Shown: positions 1-9,760, numbered from the stretch's first letter. The stretch: DNA of 46,273 bases from Alectoria sarmentosa (GCA_009733775.1 WOGZ01000265.1:1-46273), one strand, 5' to 3'. The notes: generated by a model from the letters alone, not told the origin. A program made the numbers and translations.

Positions 1-44
1 AATTATTAATGAATTATTAATAAATTATTAATGAATTATTAATA
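1..44. repeat. 22-bp AT tandem repeat, two copies
   Basis: Two perfect adjacent copies of a 22-bp A/T-rich unit (1-22 and 23-44) open the window. The window may start inside a longer AT-rich block; the following 70 bases are also AT-rich. Confidence 0.8.
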
Positions 45-112
45 AATATAATTAAAAGCTAATAAGCTTAGCGTTTTTAGCGCGATAATATATAATTAAT
101 CAGCTTTTTTTT

Positions 113-182
113 AAGGCTTTTAATACCCGCACGTAGCTTTTTAATACATGTACGTAATCTTTTGATACATATACGTAGTTCC
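113..182 (+). repeat. Left arm of 70-bp inverted repeat
   Basis: This arm matches the reverse complement of 1018-1086 over about 70 bp. It is itself built of three roughly 23-bp units with a core like TACATGTACGTA. The differences from the right arm that I see are transitions, with A or T here where the other arm has G or C, as RIP would produce. Confidence 0.8.
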
Positions 183-539
183 TTAAAGCTAAACAGAACA
201 GGTTAATAAGGCGCGTATATCTCTCGACGTTAATGATCAAGCAAATGATTTAAGGTTAAGGCTTGAGGTTCAAGGCATCACACAAAACATTCAATCCCTT
301 CACACGGGTATTCAATCTTATTTCATCGGGTTGTTGAAATATGATGATGGGATGCGATGGGATGCGATGTGAAGGATGGATTGATTATTCTCCCAAAGCT
401 CCTCTGGAGCAATTCTCTATATAATAAAAAAGTATATGATTAGCATGACAACAGGCCGGAGGAAGCTGAGAATCAATCATCTTTTCAATACGGGCATCGC
501 ATTCTCTTTCAAATACAATTACAAAATATCGAACCAAAT

Positions 540-710
540 CCCTTCGCACAGGGTATCCAGTCCCTTCGCACAGGGTATCCAGTCCCTTCGCACAGGGCAT
601 TCAATCCCTTCGCATAGGGCTCCAATCCCTTCGCACAGGGTATCCAATCCCTTCGCACAGGGCTCCAGTCCCTTCGCACAGGGCATTTAATCCCTTCACA
701 CAGGGCAATC
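540..710. repeat. Minisatellite, eight 21/22-bp units
   Basis: Eight head-to-tail units start with CCCTTCGCACAGGG or a one-base variant and are followed by 7-8 bases of variable spacer (TATCCAGT, CTCCAAT, CATTCAAT types). An isolated related unit lies near 297-310. The conserved core is a hyphenated palindrome (CCCT...AGGG) while the spacer drifts. Part of the array is open on both strands, but the peptides are simple repeats and I do not call them genes. Confidence 0.9.
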
Positions 711-721
711 AATGAACTTCG

Positions 722-962
722 AGTCCCTACATCAAGACGCCGTAACGTACATCAAGTCCTTACCATAAGGCGCCATAACGTACATCAAACCCTACGTCAG
801 GGCAACAAGCCCTTACATCAAGGCATCAAGTCTCAGATTTTCTATTGGGCGTCCCATACCACGAAGCGGAGCAAGTCCCTACGTCAGGGCAATAAGTCCT
901 TACATCAAGGGCATCGAGTCTTTGCACCGTAACATACATCAAGTCTCTACATCAAGGCGTCA
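722..962. repeat. Second degenerate repeat family (CCYTACATCARGG)
   Basis: About eight imperfect units have cores such as CCCTACGTCAGGG, CCTTACATCAAGG and CCTTACCATAAGG, often followed by GCA/GCG and a CATCAA-type spacer. Some are linked by an interposed CGTAACGTACATCAA segment. The cores have the same palindromic CCYT...ARGG frame as the preceding minisatellite but different central bases. Confidence 0.75.
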
Positions 963-1017
963 AAATTCCAGATTTTTATTCAATGCTTGATGCGTCAGTA
1001 GAGATATGCGAAATAGA

Positions 1018-1086
1018 GGGCTACGTACATGTATCAAAAGGCTACGTACATGTATCAAAAAGCTACGTGCGGGTATCAAAAGCCTT
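1018..1086 (-). repeat. Right arm of 70-bp inverted repeat
   Basis: Inverted partner of 113-182, containing GCTACGTACATGTATCAAAA-type units. This copy looks like the less mutated arm. Together the arms bracket about 835 bp holding the two minisatellite families. Confidence 0.8.
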
Positions 1087-1848
1087 TTTAAATTAGACCA
1101 GCCAGCTCCAGCCACAACAGGCCAGCCAGGTGGAGTGTAACCTCGGAATCGGGGACGATGGGGGCGTAAGTAATGCTTGGAAGTGAGGGTTGTGTGGGAT
1201 GGTGACGCGTAGCCTTGAACTAAGGTATGGAATGGTCTCACATGTTACTACTTTACCTTATCTCCTGAAGCATGGAAACGATGTAATGCTGATGCTAATG
1301 GTAATGACGGGTAATTTTCATTAAAAGCAGAATACAGTACCCACCCGGAAATACTTGCTCCTGGGCCGTGCAAAAGCACTTAAATCCGATAAATCCGAGC
1401 CCTCATATCCAACCTTCACCTTGCACAACAATAATATTGAAAATTTGATAGGGATTGCATAAAGCATATCAGGGTGAAATCGAGGATACGCCTTTTACAA
1501 TTCTATCAACGTCCAAGGGTGAATATTTTAAGAGAAATCAAGAACGCGTGCGTATTCCAAGGAGAATCTGTTGACAACTCGGCATGTGTAAAGATGTGGG
1601 CTCTTGCACGCTTCCGCAAGCGTACATTCCACAAACAATGCTGATATCAGACGGTTGCGAGCATCTCATGTCTCACCAATTTTGGATGCCGATCGGTATC
1701 ATGAAACCTTGTGCCGGACTCAGAGGAACAGCCTCTTTCTCATGTCTCTGCTCCATCTCTGCTCATGTCCAATACCGCGTCTGCAAATCCACCTTTCTCC
1801 TTCTAGCTTCTCAATTTCCCATGGACTTTCCCCTTCACCACTTTGGCC
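1087..1848. other. Intergenic; upstream region of first APH-like gene
   Basis: No convincing gene; open frames near 1584-1895 lack coding character. The 19 bases at 1612-1630 (TTCCGCAAGCGTACATTCC) recur exactly at 5050-5068, upstream of the second copy of the kinase gene, so the duplicated unit includes promoter DNA. A pyrimidine-rich tract precedes the start codon. Confidence 0.6.
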
Positions 1849-3516
1849 ATGTCCTCTCAATTAGCGGAGGGTCTAGATATAGAGACTGTCGTTGAGAAGA
1901 CCTCGCGACAAGCACCTTTTGCGCCGACATGGCATTCGATCAAGCCAGACGGCGTCTCGTCAGAGTTCGTCGATGCCCCCGAGAAACCTCTGAGCGAAAC
2001 AGACAACATGGCGCCCGGATCAGAGAAAGCGATATCGAGCCAATCGAAGAAAACATTCAAGTCGAGTGTCTCATTTACTTCTACGGTCGAATACAGCCAA
2101 ACGCCTTTCGACCAATATATTCATCAGGTCAAAGAGCTATGTCATCTCTTGTGGAACCCCTCGCCCAAAGTCTCCCACGACTTCAGAACTTCCCGCATCG
2201 AGCGCCTATTCGGTGGAGCTAACAATCGTGTGGCTGGGATGTTACTGCCAAAAAAGAGTCGCTCCGCACGAGCTTCTGCCCCGCCCAAAAAGTTTTTGAT
2301 TGACCGACTACGCGGCGGAGGCTTTAATCGAGTCATCGGCATAACGATCAAGCATTCGACTGACGAAGAAGCGACACAGCTCATCTTAAGGGTGCCTCGA
2401 TTTGAAGACGGTCGGCCCGATCGGGAAGTCGCTGTGCTACGTTTCATTCGTCAATATACGCCAATACCAGTACCGGAGGTCAAATATGCGGACTTCACCA
2501 GCGAGAATCCATTGAAGCAGTGTTACGTCATCCAAAACCGTATCCCCGGATATGATCTTCAAAACAAGACCAACCCTACATTCTACCTCGATCTGAACCA
2601 TGAGCAAAAGTGCACGTTTGCGAAAGAGTTCGCTCTGATCTTGCTCGAATTACATCATGTCATGCATCCGTTTCCTGGCCTCATAGAAGTTTCCGTGGAC
2701 AGTGATCACGATTGGGATTTTACTGTTCGTCCCTTCGACCTCAGATCGAGTTCTGGCTACGAACCAGAGCTAGACTTGAACACCAAGCTTCCTTTTTTCC
2801 AAGTACGTCCATTCGTGAAGAATTGGGAGCCGCCTGAGACCCAGCCCCTCGAACAGAGCACATACTACTTCATGATTGCGCAGTTTGGTCGCTGGAAAGC
2901 TCTGGAGTTGCGTTGCGACCCTGCGTCCATACGCTGGTCGACCTATTATGACCGCCTTGTCACAATGACGGCTCAGATGGACGATTTAGGCTTCTTGGGT
3001 AACGATGAGAATTGTGTATGTCACCTCGATTTGTTAGGAGCACCGCGGAACATTATGGCAGACATCAAACCGGACGGTTCTCTGAGCGTTACGGGCATTC
3101 TTGATTGGGACAGCGCGGGGTTTGCGCCTAGATTCGCCGGCTGTGCTCCTCCTATGTGGCTATGGGCTTGGGATGAAGAGGAAGAGGACGAGAAGCACGC
3201 TAATGATACTCCATCGAATCCTGGAGATCAAGAGATCAAGAGAATCTTCGAGGAGACAGTCGGAGACTGGTTTCTATGGTACGCGTACAAGCCGGAATAC
3301 CGTCTGGCTAGAGAGTTGTTTCGATTCGCAAAATCTGGCATTGGATCGAGTACTGAAATTGAAGAGGTTGATGAGCTGTTGAAGGAGTGGAGCGGAATAT
3401 ATGAATCGAACATGGCAGACAAGGAGGTGAAAGCTGCGAAAACAGAGGATGCTATTACAACAAGTGCCGCAGAGGGCGAGATTAACGGTACAATCGAGAT
3501 CAAGGCTTTTGAGTGA
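1849..3516 (+). CDS. APH/choline-kinase-fold phosphotransferase family protein, copy 1
   Basis: Single-exon protein of 555 aa, started at ATG 1849; a TTG just upstream is in frame but is not a usual fungal start. A variable acidic/Ser-rich N-terminus is followed by a phosphotransferase-fold domain: a glycine-rich loop (RLRGGGFNRVIG), an LILRVPR strand, a PVPEV hinge-like segment, a catalytic-loop region at H392-L-D394 and a metal-binding DWD at 419-421. The catalytic loop is odd. The family pattern HxDxxxxN becomes HLDLLGAPRN, with two extra residues between Asp394 and Asn401, whereas copy 2 is canonical. This could alter or abolish phosphotransfer. The substrate is unknown; fungal members of this fold are numerous and mostly uncharacterised. 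It is paired with the small Cys protein 437 bp downstream. Confidence 0.85.
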   Translation: MSSQLAEGLDIETVVEKTSRQAPFAPTWHSIKPDGVSSEFVDAPEKPLSETDNMAPGSEKAISSQSKKTFKSSVSFTSTVEYSQTPFDQYIHQVKELCHLLWNPSPKVSHDFRTSRIERLFGGANNRVAGMLLPKKSRSARASAPPKKFLIDRLRGGGFNRVIGITIKHSTDEEATQLILRVPRFEDGRPDREVAVLRFIRQYTPIPVPEVKYADFTSENPLKQCYVIQNRIPGYDLQNKTNPTFYLDLNHEQKCTFAKEFALILLELHHVMHPFPGLIEVSVDSDHDWDFTVRPFDLRSSSGYEPELDLNTKLPFFQVRPFVKNWEPPETQPLEQSTYYFMIAQFGRWKALELRCDPASIRWSTYYDRLVTMTAQMDDLGFLGNDENCVCHLDLLGAPRNIMADIKPDGSLSVTGILDWDSAGFAPRFAGCAPPMWLWAWDEEEEDEKHANDTPSNPGDQEIKRIFEETVGDWFLWYAYKPEYRLARELFRFAKSGIGSSTEIEEVDELLKEWSGIYESNMADKEVKAAKTEDAITTSAAEGEINGTIEIKAFE

Positions 3517-3953
3517 TTAAAGGGCTTCTTTCTGTGTGAGCATCGGAGAGATTATGGTACTTAGCTTACCCGTTCAAGCTGCCCCCGTGTTTTCAAAGAT
3601 TCTGCAGACCGCTTACTGAAGACTAGAGGCACATCGATAAGGTTGACGTATGTACTCGTTTCCTTTGAGATGCTGTTCCGCATAGCGTTTTGTCTTTGCC
3701 AACAAAGCATTTGCTTGTGAAGCTTCCCGCAAATGGCTATATCTATGCAAACAGTACAGTACTGCACTTTGATTGTTCCCGAGGTCTTTATTGGAACTCC
3801 TTTGACGTTGAAGCCTCTCGATCTGGCCCCAATACGCCGTTCATTAAAGCACATTGACCCTCGTTCTCGTTGCACTCTTCGTCCCACTCTGCTATTCTCT
3901 CTTTCTATCCTACACACCTCAATCTAGGTTATAACCATTTCCATCTATATATC
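3517..3953. other. Intergenic between kinase copy 1 and small Cys protein 1
   Basis: No gene seen. It is the 3' region of the kinase and the promoter of the small gene. The spacer length (437 bp) nearly equals that of the second module (450 bp). Confidence 0.6.
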
Positions 3954-4295
3954 ATGCCGGGATTAGGCAAGAGCACAACCAAGCATCATTGCCCCCAAAA
4001 AGGCAAAGGCCAAGGCAACTGCCGCCCAGGCAAGGGCTACTGTCTCGAACATCAAAGGAAATGCCCCAAAGGACATGCTCTGACGTATCTCAAAACGGAG
4101 CCATGCCCGGCATGTAGCAGTGATACTAACGTAAGTTTTTAAGGCGCTCGACAGAGCTGAAAACATAAGCTGATCCATTTCCTCTAGCATGAGGACAGAA
4201 GACAGGGCCAAGCGTATTCTCAACAGAGAGTCGCAGAAGTCGCGAATTCGCCTCGTATGATGCATAAGGGAAAAGGGCCACGAGACCGGCGATGA
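3954..4295 (+). CDS. Small Cys/His-rich protein, copy 1
   Basis: Two-exon model: 3954-4130 and 4188-4295 with a 57-nt GTAAGT...TAG intron, giving 94 aa. The N-terminal half holds spaced Cys/His pairs (HHCP, GNC, GYC..H, KCPKGH, EPCPAC) suggesting one or two zinc-binding knuckles; Gly/Lys-rich stretches separate them. It ends with a basic tail, KGKGPRDRR. Copy 2 shares the start, the Cys/His spacing, the intron position and the tail (KGKGPVRSRR), which supports both models. The middle of exon 2 matches copy 2 better in another frame, so a compensated frame shift or a different acceptor is possible. No signal peptide. Function unknown; a nuclear or nucleic-acid/protein-binding role is only a guess. 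Confidence 0.65.
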
Positions 4296-5280
4296 AGGGG
4301 TCGCCCCCCCTTAAAATCGGAAAAGTGACTCGGTCTCCGCCGAATGCCCGGCGAGATACATCTTCATTCGATTAGGAGTATCTACGTTGCTGGCCAGCGC
4401 TTTGCTTTTTTTCTGTTGTTGTTTTTGAAGTTGTTGCTTTGTTGATTATGGGATTTACGGCACTTTTGGGATGGAATCTTTGCTTCGTTGACGTTGGGTA
4501 GGTGTTTCATTATTTTGGTGTATTCTGTTTGGGGTATTTTATTGTCTGTTATTGATTCCTGTTAGGGCCTTTATAACAACCTGGTTTGGTCTTTGAATTG
4601 ATTCCAGAAACCTTTCCTTTTGGGTGTGATGGCGTCGACGATGTAACTGTCAAAGTTTGTTCCTTCAAACTTCATAGTTACTTGGGTCTCTTGAAATCGT
4701 TCTTGACGATGGGTAATAGCTCACGTGGGATATTGTATCTGGGAAGGCGTGAAATTAGTAAGACAAATTGAAGATGGCCACCTTGAACTGCAAGCAAGTA
4801 GAACTCCCAGTGGTCAAAACTAGGTAAAGGCGCGTGGGTGCGCTTAGGGTCTGGCTAATATTTTCTCAGTTTCCTATTGTCGCTTACCGATGCATCAGGC
4901 ACCAACCACAAGGCGCTCCTTTGATCCCTGCCATTCGCCCTTTGTTTCCTCTTTTCTCTTTCAATCAAGTCGAAGTTCTCCAACGTCCTAAACCTTCACG
5001 AGTCACCACTCGTACTTGCACATCCCGATGCGGCGACTGGCCTGCGCGTTTCCGCAAGCGTACATTCCTCGGACACAAAAAGATGCTTATTTCACATCTT
5101 CTCTTTGGAGCCAGTTTAACACCGTCATGCAAGCAGAACCAAGCATTTGGCAATGTCCCGTAGACGCCCTTCGGTAAATGTCTCTTCATCGATTGCCAAT
5201 CCAGGATGACAGTGGCTCCGTGCTCGTATCTCCGCTACCTTCTCATTCTCAGCATTTCAAACACCTCAGACCACGCCAAC
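4296..5280. other. Intergenic; junction of the two duplicated modules
   Basis: About 1 kb without a convincing gene. 4380-4560 is T/G-rich and looks like 3'-flanking DNA. 5050-5068 repeats the 19-mer of 1612-1630 at a distance of 3438 bp. The breakpoint of the tandem duplication should lie here. An upstream in-frame ATG at 5206 would add a hydrophobic 25-residue leader to the kinase, which copy 1 lacks. Confidence 0.55.
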
Positions 5281-6942
5281 ATGGCCACCAACAATACTGA
5301 GGCCCCGCTACCTCGTGACCCGGCTGACCAGATCGTCATGTCTGATGGTGCTAAATCAGATCCTGAAGAAAGAGATCACGGATCCGACGGCGACCTCGAT
5401 AAAACAGCAGAAATTGCAGAGAATCCCTCGGGCAATCGAAAGAGCGGTCAGAAAACCACGGATTCTTCGACACATTCGGAATCCTCTACCGTGGAGTACG
5501 AACAGACGCCGTTTACCGAATTCAGCGTGCAAGTCAAAGAGCTGTGTCACTCGATATGGCCTCACGGAAAAGAACCGCGGGTTCAGCCTCCATTGGACCG
5601 CTCCGACAGTCGAATCGCTGGCCTTCTACGTTCCAAGAAGCTCCACCGCTTTCTGACACCATCAAAATCGATCCCATCGGTCTCAGCAGCGCGCGGCAAG
5701 GAGTTTGAGATTGAGCGTTTGGCCGGCGGCTCGTTCAACCGCATCGTCGGAGTGACGGTTCTGGACTCGGAGCTCCAGGAGCCTGATCGGCTGATTCTGA
5801 GGGTGCCGAGAAGCGCGTGGGAAGCCCGGCCTGACCGGGACGTGGCCATCATGCACTACGTTCGCCAGCACACCAAGATTCCCGTCCCGGAGGTCAAGTA
5901 CTCCGACTTTACCGCCCACAATCCTTTGAAAAGGCCTTATGTCTTGCAAAGCCGCGTCCCTGGACGCAACCTGCAGACCATCTATGGTGGCCTGAATCAC
6001 GGGCAGAATTGTACAGTCGCTAAGGAAGTCGCCAAGATCTGTCTTGCCTTACAAGCTACTACAAATCCCCTTCTTGGTCTTATAGAACTGGCGTCGCCCG
6101 CTAGGGGTGACGGCCCGAACACCTTCACCATCCGCCCCTTCGACATAAGATCACCTCACGACATGGAGTGGAGAAAGAAACCCGTGGACCATGAATGGTG
6201 GAGAGAAGGCCTGCATGAGACGTTGTATCAAGACACGTCCAAATTCCTCATTGCTCAATTCGGACGGTGGAGGGCGTACGAGTTGCTCAAAAACCCAGCG
6301 GACATCCTTTATGGGGAGTACCAGGATCGGTTCGCTGAAGCCGCGGAGCAGATGACTCGACTGGGGCTTTTCGATGACGATCAGAATTGCCTCTGTCACT
6401 TCGATCTGGTCGCCCGAAACGTCATGGTGGACATCCGAGCAGACGGTTCGCTGGCTGTATCCGGAGTCCTTGATTGGGACAGCGTCTGTTTTGTGCCCAA
6501 GTTCGTCTCCTGCGCTCCGCCTTGGTGGGTTTGGCAGGACGATCCGGATGACGACGGGGCAGGCTGGGACGAGTCGGACGAGACGAGGGCGCTCAAGGTC
6601 CCCGTCACATCCACGGGCAAGGAGCTCAAACGCCTGTTCGAAGAGGCCGTAGGGGAACCATTCTTGCGTTATGCCTATCAGCCGCAATATAGACTGGCGA
6701 GGAAGTTATTTCACTTCGCGGTGCACGGGATACACTCAAGCGCAGACATCGAGGACGCTAAAAAGTTCTTCGAGGAATGGAATACGTTGTACGAGTCTGA
6801 GATTGAACGTCAATATGATGACGAGCGCAGCGAGAAGTCTGAGGCTTCTGGCGAATACGTGGACCCGCCGGAGGACATGCATGTCGAGTATCTTCAGGCA
6901 GAAGGGACAGTACAGAAAGACACAAAAATTCATGGATATTGA
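5281..6942 (+). CDS. APH/choline-kinase-fold phosphotransferase family protein, copy 2
   Basis: Single-exon 553-aa paralog of the protein at 1849-3516, alignable along its whole length. ATG 5281 was chosen because it has a good context (CAACATGGCC) and gives nearly the same length as copy 1. The segment order is the same: acidic/Ser-rich N-terminus, EYEQTPF motif, glycine-rich loop (RLAGGSFNRIVG), LILRVPR, PVPEVKYSDF, catalytic loop H373-F-D375-LVAR-N380 and DWD at 398-400. All catalytic positions of the phosphotransferase family are present, so this copy is predicted active. The C-terminal tail is acidic and variable. The substrate cannot be inferred. Base composition is slightly more GC-rich than copy 1. 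Confidence 0.85.
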   Translation: MATNNTEAPLPRDPADQIVMSDGAKSDPEERDHGSDGDLDKTAEIAENPSGNRKSGQKTTDSSTHSESSTVEYEQTPFTEFSVQVKELCHSIWPHGKEPRVQPPLDRSDSRIAGLLRSKKLHRFLTPSKSIPSVSAARGKEFEIERLAGGSFNRIVGVTVLDSELQEPDRLILRVPRSAWEARPDRDVAIMHYVRQHTKIPVPEVKYSDFTAHNPLKRPYVLQSRVPGRNLQTIYGGLNHGQNCTVAKEVAKICLALQATTNPLLGLIELASPARGDGPNTFTIRPFDIRSPHDMEWRKKPVDHEWWREGLHETLYQDTSKFLIAQFGRWRAYELLKNPADILYGEYQDRFAEAAEQMTRLGLFDDDQNCLCHFDLVARNVMVDIRADGSLAVSGVLDWDSVCFVPKFVSCAPPWWVWQDDPDDDGAGWDESDETRALKVPVTSTGKELKRLFEEAVGEPFLRYAYQPQYRLARKLFHFAVHGIHSSADIEDAKKFFEEWNTLYESEIERQYDDERSEKSEASGEYVDPPEDMHVEYLQAEGTVQKDTKIHGY

Positions 6943-7392
6943 TACTAGCAACGAGGCAAAGACACGCAACAAAACCCACTTTCACAGTCGATTGCAGCCA
7001 CAACAAATACGACGTATCAAGTGATAGCAATATCAAAGGATCAAGTCCTCCTTGCCATGTACTATTTTCGTTGGTCCTGACGGTGTTCCAATAACAAAAT
7101 CGTTCCTTATTAATTTGATCTGGTTGCGTACGCAAGCAATAACGCTTTCATGAATGGCGTCTTGATTCCACTGGGCAAGGATTTTTCTAATGCAATCGAC
7201 AAAGAGACAAAGTAATCATCGTTGCATCCGGTGCGAGGGAAAAGCACTCCCTTGATAAACTTGCCAGTATGGAAGGAGGCTCTATCCTCCTCACATTTGG
7301 TCCGTCCTCTGCAACTCAGCTCGTCCAGCACCGAACACATGTCCGGTCTCTTCTCCCTATATATTCAGCTCTAACATCGTGGTCCTGTCCCA
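6943..7392. other. Intergenic between kinase copy 2 and small Cys protein 2
   Basis: No gene seen. A TATATA-like element (CCCTATATATTCAG, about 7348-7361) lies some 35-45 bp upstream of the small gene and is a plausible core promoter. Confidence 0.5.
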
Positions 7393-7755
7393 ATGCCCCA
7401 GCCACCAGGAATCGGCACTGATCACCACTGCCCCGGGCCCAAGATCTCAAAACTCAAAGGCAACTGCGCCGGCAAAGACGTCAAGGGGGTACTGTACTGC
7501 CAATCAGGTCCTGTGTCACCAATGCGGCTATCAGCATCTCAAGATTGAGCCTTGTCCTAAATGCCGAGAGCAGAAGGAGGTAAGCCAAACCAAAAAAAAA
7601 AACCCACGCCTCACTGGCTGAGATGTCGACGCTGACAACGACATCCACAGCTGAAGGCAACCAAGGAAGCGAAAGAGAGACTCAGAATCGTTCAGAAGAT
7701 AGCCGACGAGAGATTCGCTGGGAAGGGAAAAGGGCCAGTGAGGTCGCGGAGGTAG
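7393..7755 (+). pseudogene. Small Cys/His-rich protein, copy 2, frameshifted
   Basis: Homolog of 3954-4295. The first 32 codons from ATG 7393 read in one frame (DHHCPG, GNCAGKD). The rest of the homology (GYC, QVLCHQCGYQ, KIEPCPKC) is in the next frame. The switch maps to a GGGGG run at 7485-7489; one G fewer would restore a continuous frame. A 71-nt intron (7580-7650) lies where the intron of copy 1 lies, and exon 2 (7651-7755) ends with KGKGPVRSRR and TAG. Splice sites and the conserved tail are intact, so the lesion is recent or is a homopolymer sequencing error. Any introns in the switch region would be implausibly short. Confidence 0.65.
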
Positions 7756-8501
7756 ACTCACTTTGGCTGTGCTCCCGTCGAAGAACTGGTCTCTGGGAGG
7801 TAGTCGCTGGGTCTTTGCGTCGACCGCTGCCTTCTGTCATTTTGCTCAGGTCGACAGCGAGCACTCGTGCCGCTTGCAATGTTTATATATACACTCGGGC
7901 TCTGGTGGCAAGACCACAGAACACGGAATCACAATCAGATTCTGGTGTGTACTTCGCTCGTTTAAATGGTGGATTCGCATATGCAGACGCTCGTTGGTCT
8001 TGTGTAACATGTGCATCATGGACGGCCCGAGTTGGTTTATGTTCGCAAGCTCTCCCACTTTGAATGCCTCGTCGTTTGAAATTTGAAACAAGCCATGGAT
8101 ACTAGTGACCCACGAGCAGAAATGTTAGCCTTTCGTAGCTAGTCTTGACGTGTTGCATGGTCCGCTTGCTCAAACTGCACAGCTGAGACCCGAGTGACGA
8201 GCGCAATCATTTTAACATCTTGCCATCGTCGACAACAATTTCTATCTTGGACTCTTTAGGGTCCAACGCTGCGAAGGCGAGACATTAATTTCTTTCCTAT
8301 AAACCCCTTGATCTTATTGCATGTTGTCTATGCTCCAGTCTTCGCTTCCTTTTCCAACTATCATCTCATGCACGCTTTTCCGGCCCCAAATTTCAATCGT
8401 CGTAAGTCATATCTCATGCCATCGCAGACCTGCTGAGAGCATCGTCAAGATCTTGACGATCATCATCAAGGGAATAAAACGTGGCTCCTGGCATTTCCAA
8501 T
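7756..8501. other. Intergenic, convergent 3' flanks
   Basis: Lies between the 3' ends of the small Cys gene (plus) and the dsRBD-type gene (minus). I see no gene or repeat. Confidence 0.5.
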
Positions 8502-9760
8502 TCAGCTCTCTTGCTGGCCCTTCTCGTAATCCTCCCCTCCCCCGTCAATCCCACTGATATTAACACCCCTCTTCTCCGCCAATTTCCGAAACACCTCCCA
8601 AACACCCTTCGCAACCTCCTCCTTTGCATTCTTCTTCCCAAAGACGTTTCTCACCTCACCAATCTCCTTGGGCAAGCCGGGCTCAATGGGAAACGATGCA
8701 TATCCGCTGAGCATATTGGGCGCAAGGGGGGAGGATGCTCCGAGCACGTATTGCGGGGCTTGAAGACCGAGGAGGGGGTAAGCATCATTCACTTTCTGGG
8801 TGTACGTTGAGCCTCTCTTCACCTCCAGACCCTTTCCTTGGATTCTAACAGCCGTACCGAGCTTAGCCTTCTTCCGGGCTTTGGGGCTGCCATCGGGATT
8901 GAGCTGGCCCTCTGCGATCAGATACTCAACGGCAAGTCTTGCAGTGTGCGCACGTGCTGCTTTCTTTGACGGGAATGATACGGCCGAGGATCCAAAAGGC
9001 TGTTCTGGGCGGGATGGAATGGTACATGTAGCGCTGTATGAAGATCCCAGAGAGTAGTCAAGGTAGACTGGTCCTTGCCCTGGATTGATGAATTGGTGGT
9101 ATTCTAGAGGAGATAGTCAGACAGAGCTACGATTTCTGCTTATGCTTCAGGAATGACGGGATACTTACCAAGCAACATGCCAATCCAATTCTTGTCCTTC
9201 TCGCCAGGTGTGCCTGGTTCTCTCCTCTTAGAATCCATGTCCTTGATAGCTTCAAAGCCCTTCTCCGCGAGTGCCTCCCTCGCTTCTTTCTTGCTATGCC
9301 ATCGCTCGTCACTGGCAATGGTTGCGTCCCCAATCTTCAGTAAGCCCCCAAAATCGGCATTCGAAGCGCACCCGTCAATTTGAAAATCGGGCACAAGCCC
9401 TTTCTGTTGGCAAAGTTCGTTGAAGGCGGTCAAACGGTGGCTGGACTTGGATCCCAATGAGACAGGCTGCGAGGGATCTATGTCTGGCTTTCGCTGCTTT
9501 GTTGGAGCATTCTTTCGGTCGGGAGCACGATAGAGTAGGGCAGCATTCTCAGGGGCGGTAAGATAGGCATCAACATTGTATACTGGTAGTCCAGCCTCCT
9601 GAAGGGCAGCAAACTGGGACTGGGAAGAGGACTGAGGAGCGGCTGAGTCATGGTTCGCGGAGGCATCGGTAGGGGAGCTCGGCGAAGGACGCTCTCGTGA
9701 AGAGTGAAAAGACTCCTGTGAGCTGTTGGGTAAGACTAGCGACTCCAGGAGATCAGCCAT
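8502..9760 (-). CDS. dsRNA-binding-domain-like protein
   Basis: Two exons on the minus strand: 9760-9169 and 9103-8502, with a 65-nt intron (GTAAGT...CTAG), giving 397 aa. ATG 9760 was preferred over the in-frame ATG 9787 because of its CCCATGG context. After a Ser/Pro-rich N-terminus come two segments that resemble double-stranded-RNA-binding folds. The first runs from RLTAFNELCQQKG to SKKEAREALAEKGFEAI. The second, split by the intron, ends in PSKKAARAHTARLAVEYLI. Both end in the Lys/Ala-rich helix that usually contacts RNA. The C-terminal third is not recognised. A role in RNA metabolism is inference; catalytic motifs of RNase III or deaminases are absent. Confidence 0.7.

Noticed and set aside
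436..712. Open frames across the minisatellite on both strands
   Set aside because: Peptides are pure repeat translation (SPFAQG, PVRRDW); no start context or other support.
5206..5280. Upstream in-frame ATG adding a hydrophobic leader to kinase copy 2
   Set aside because: Copy 1 has no such leader and ATG 5281 gives matching lengths and better context.
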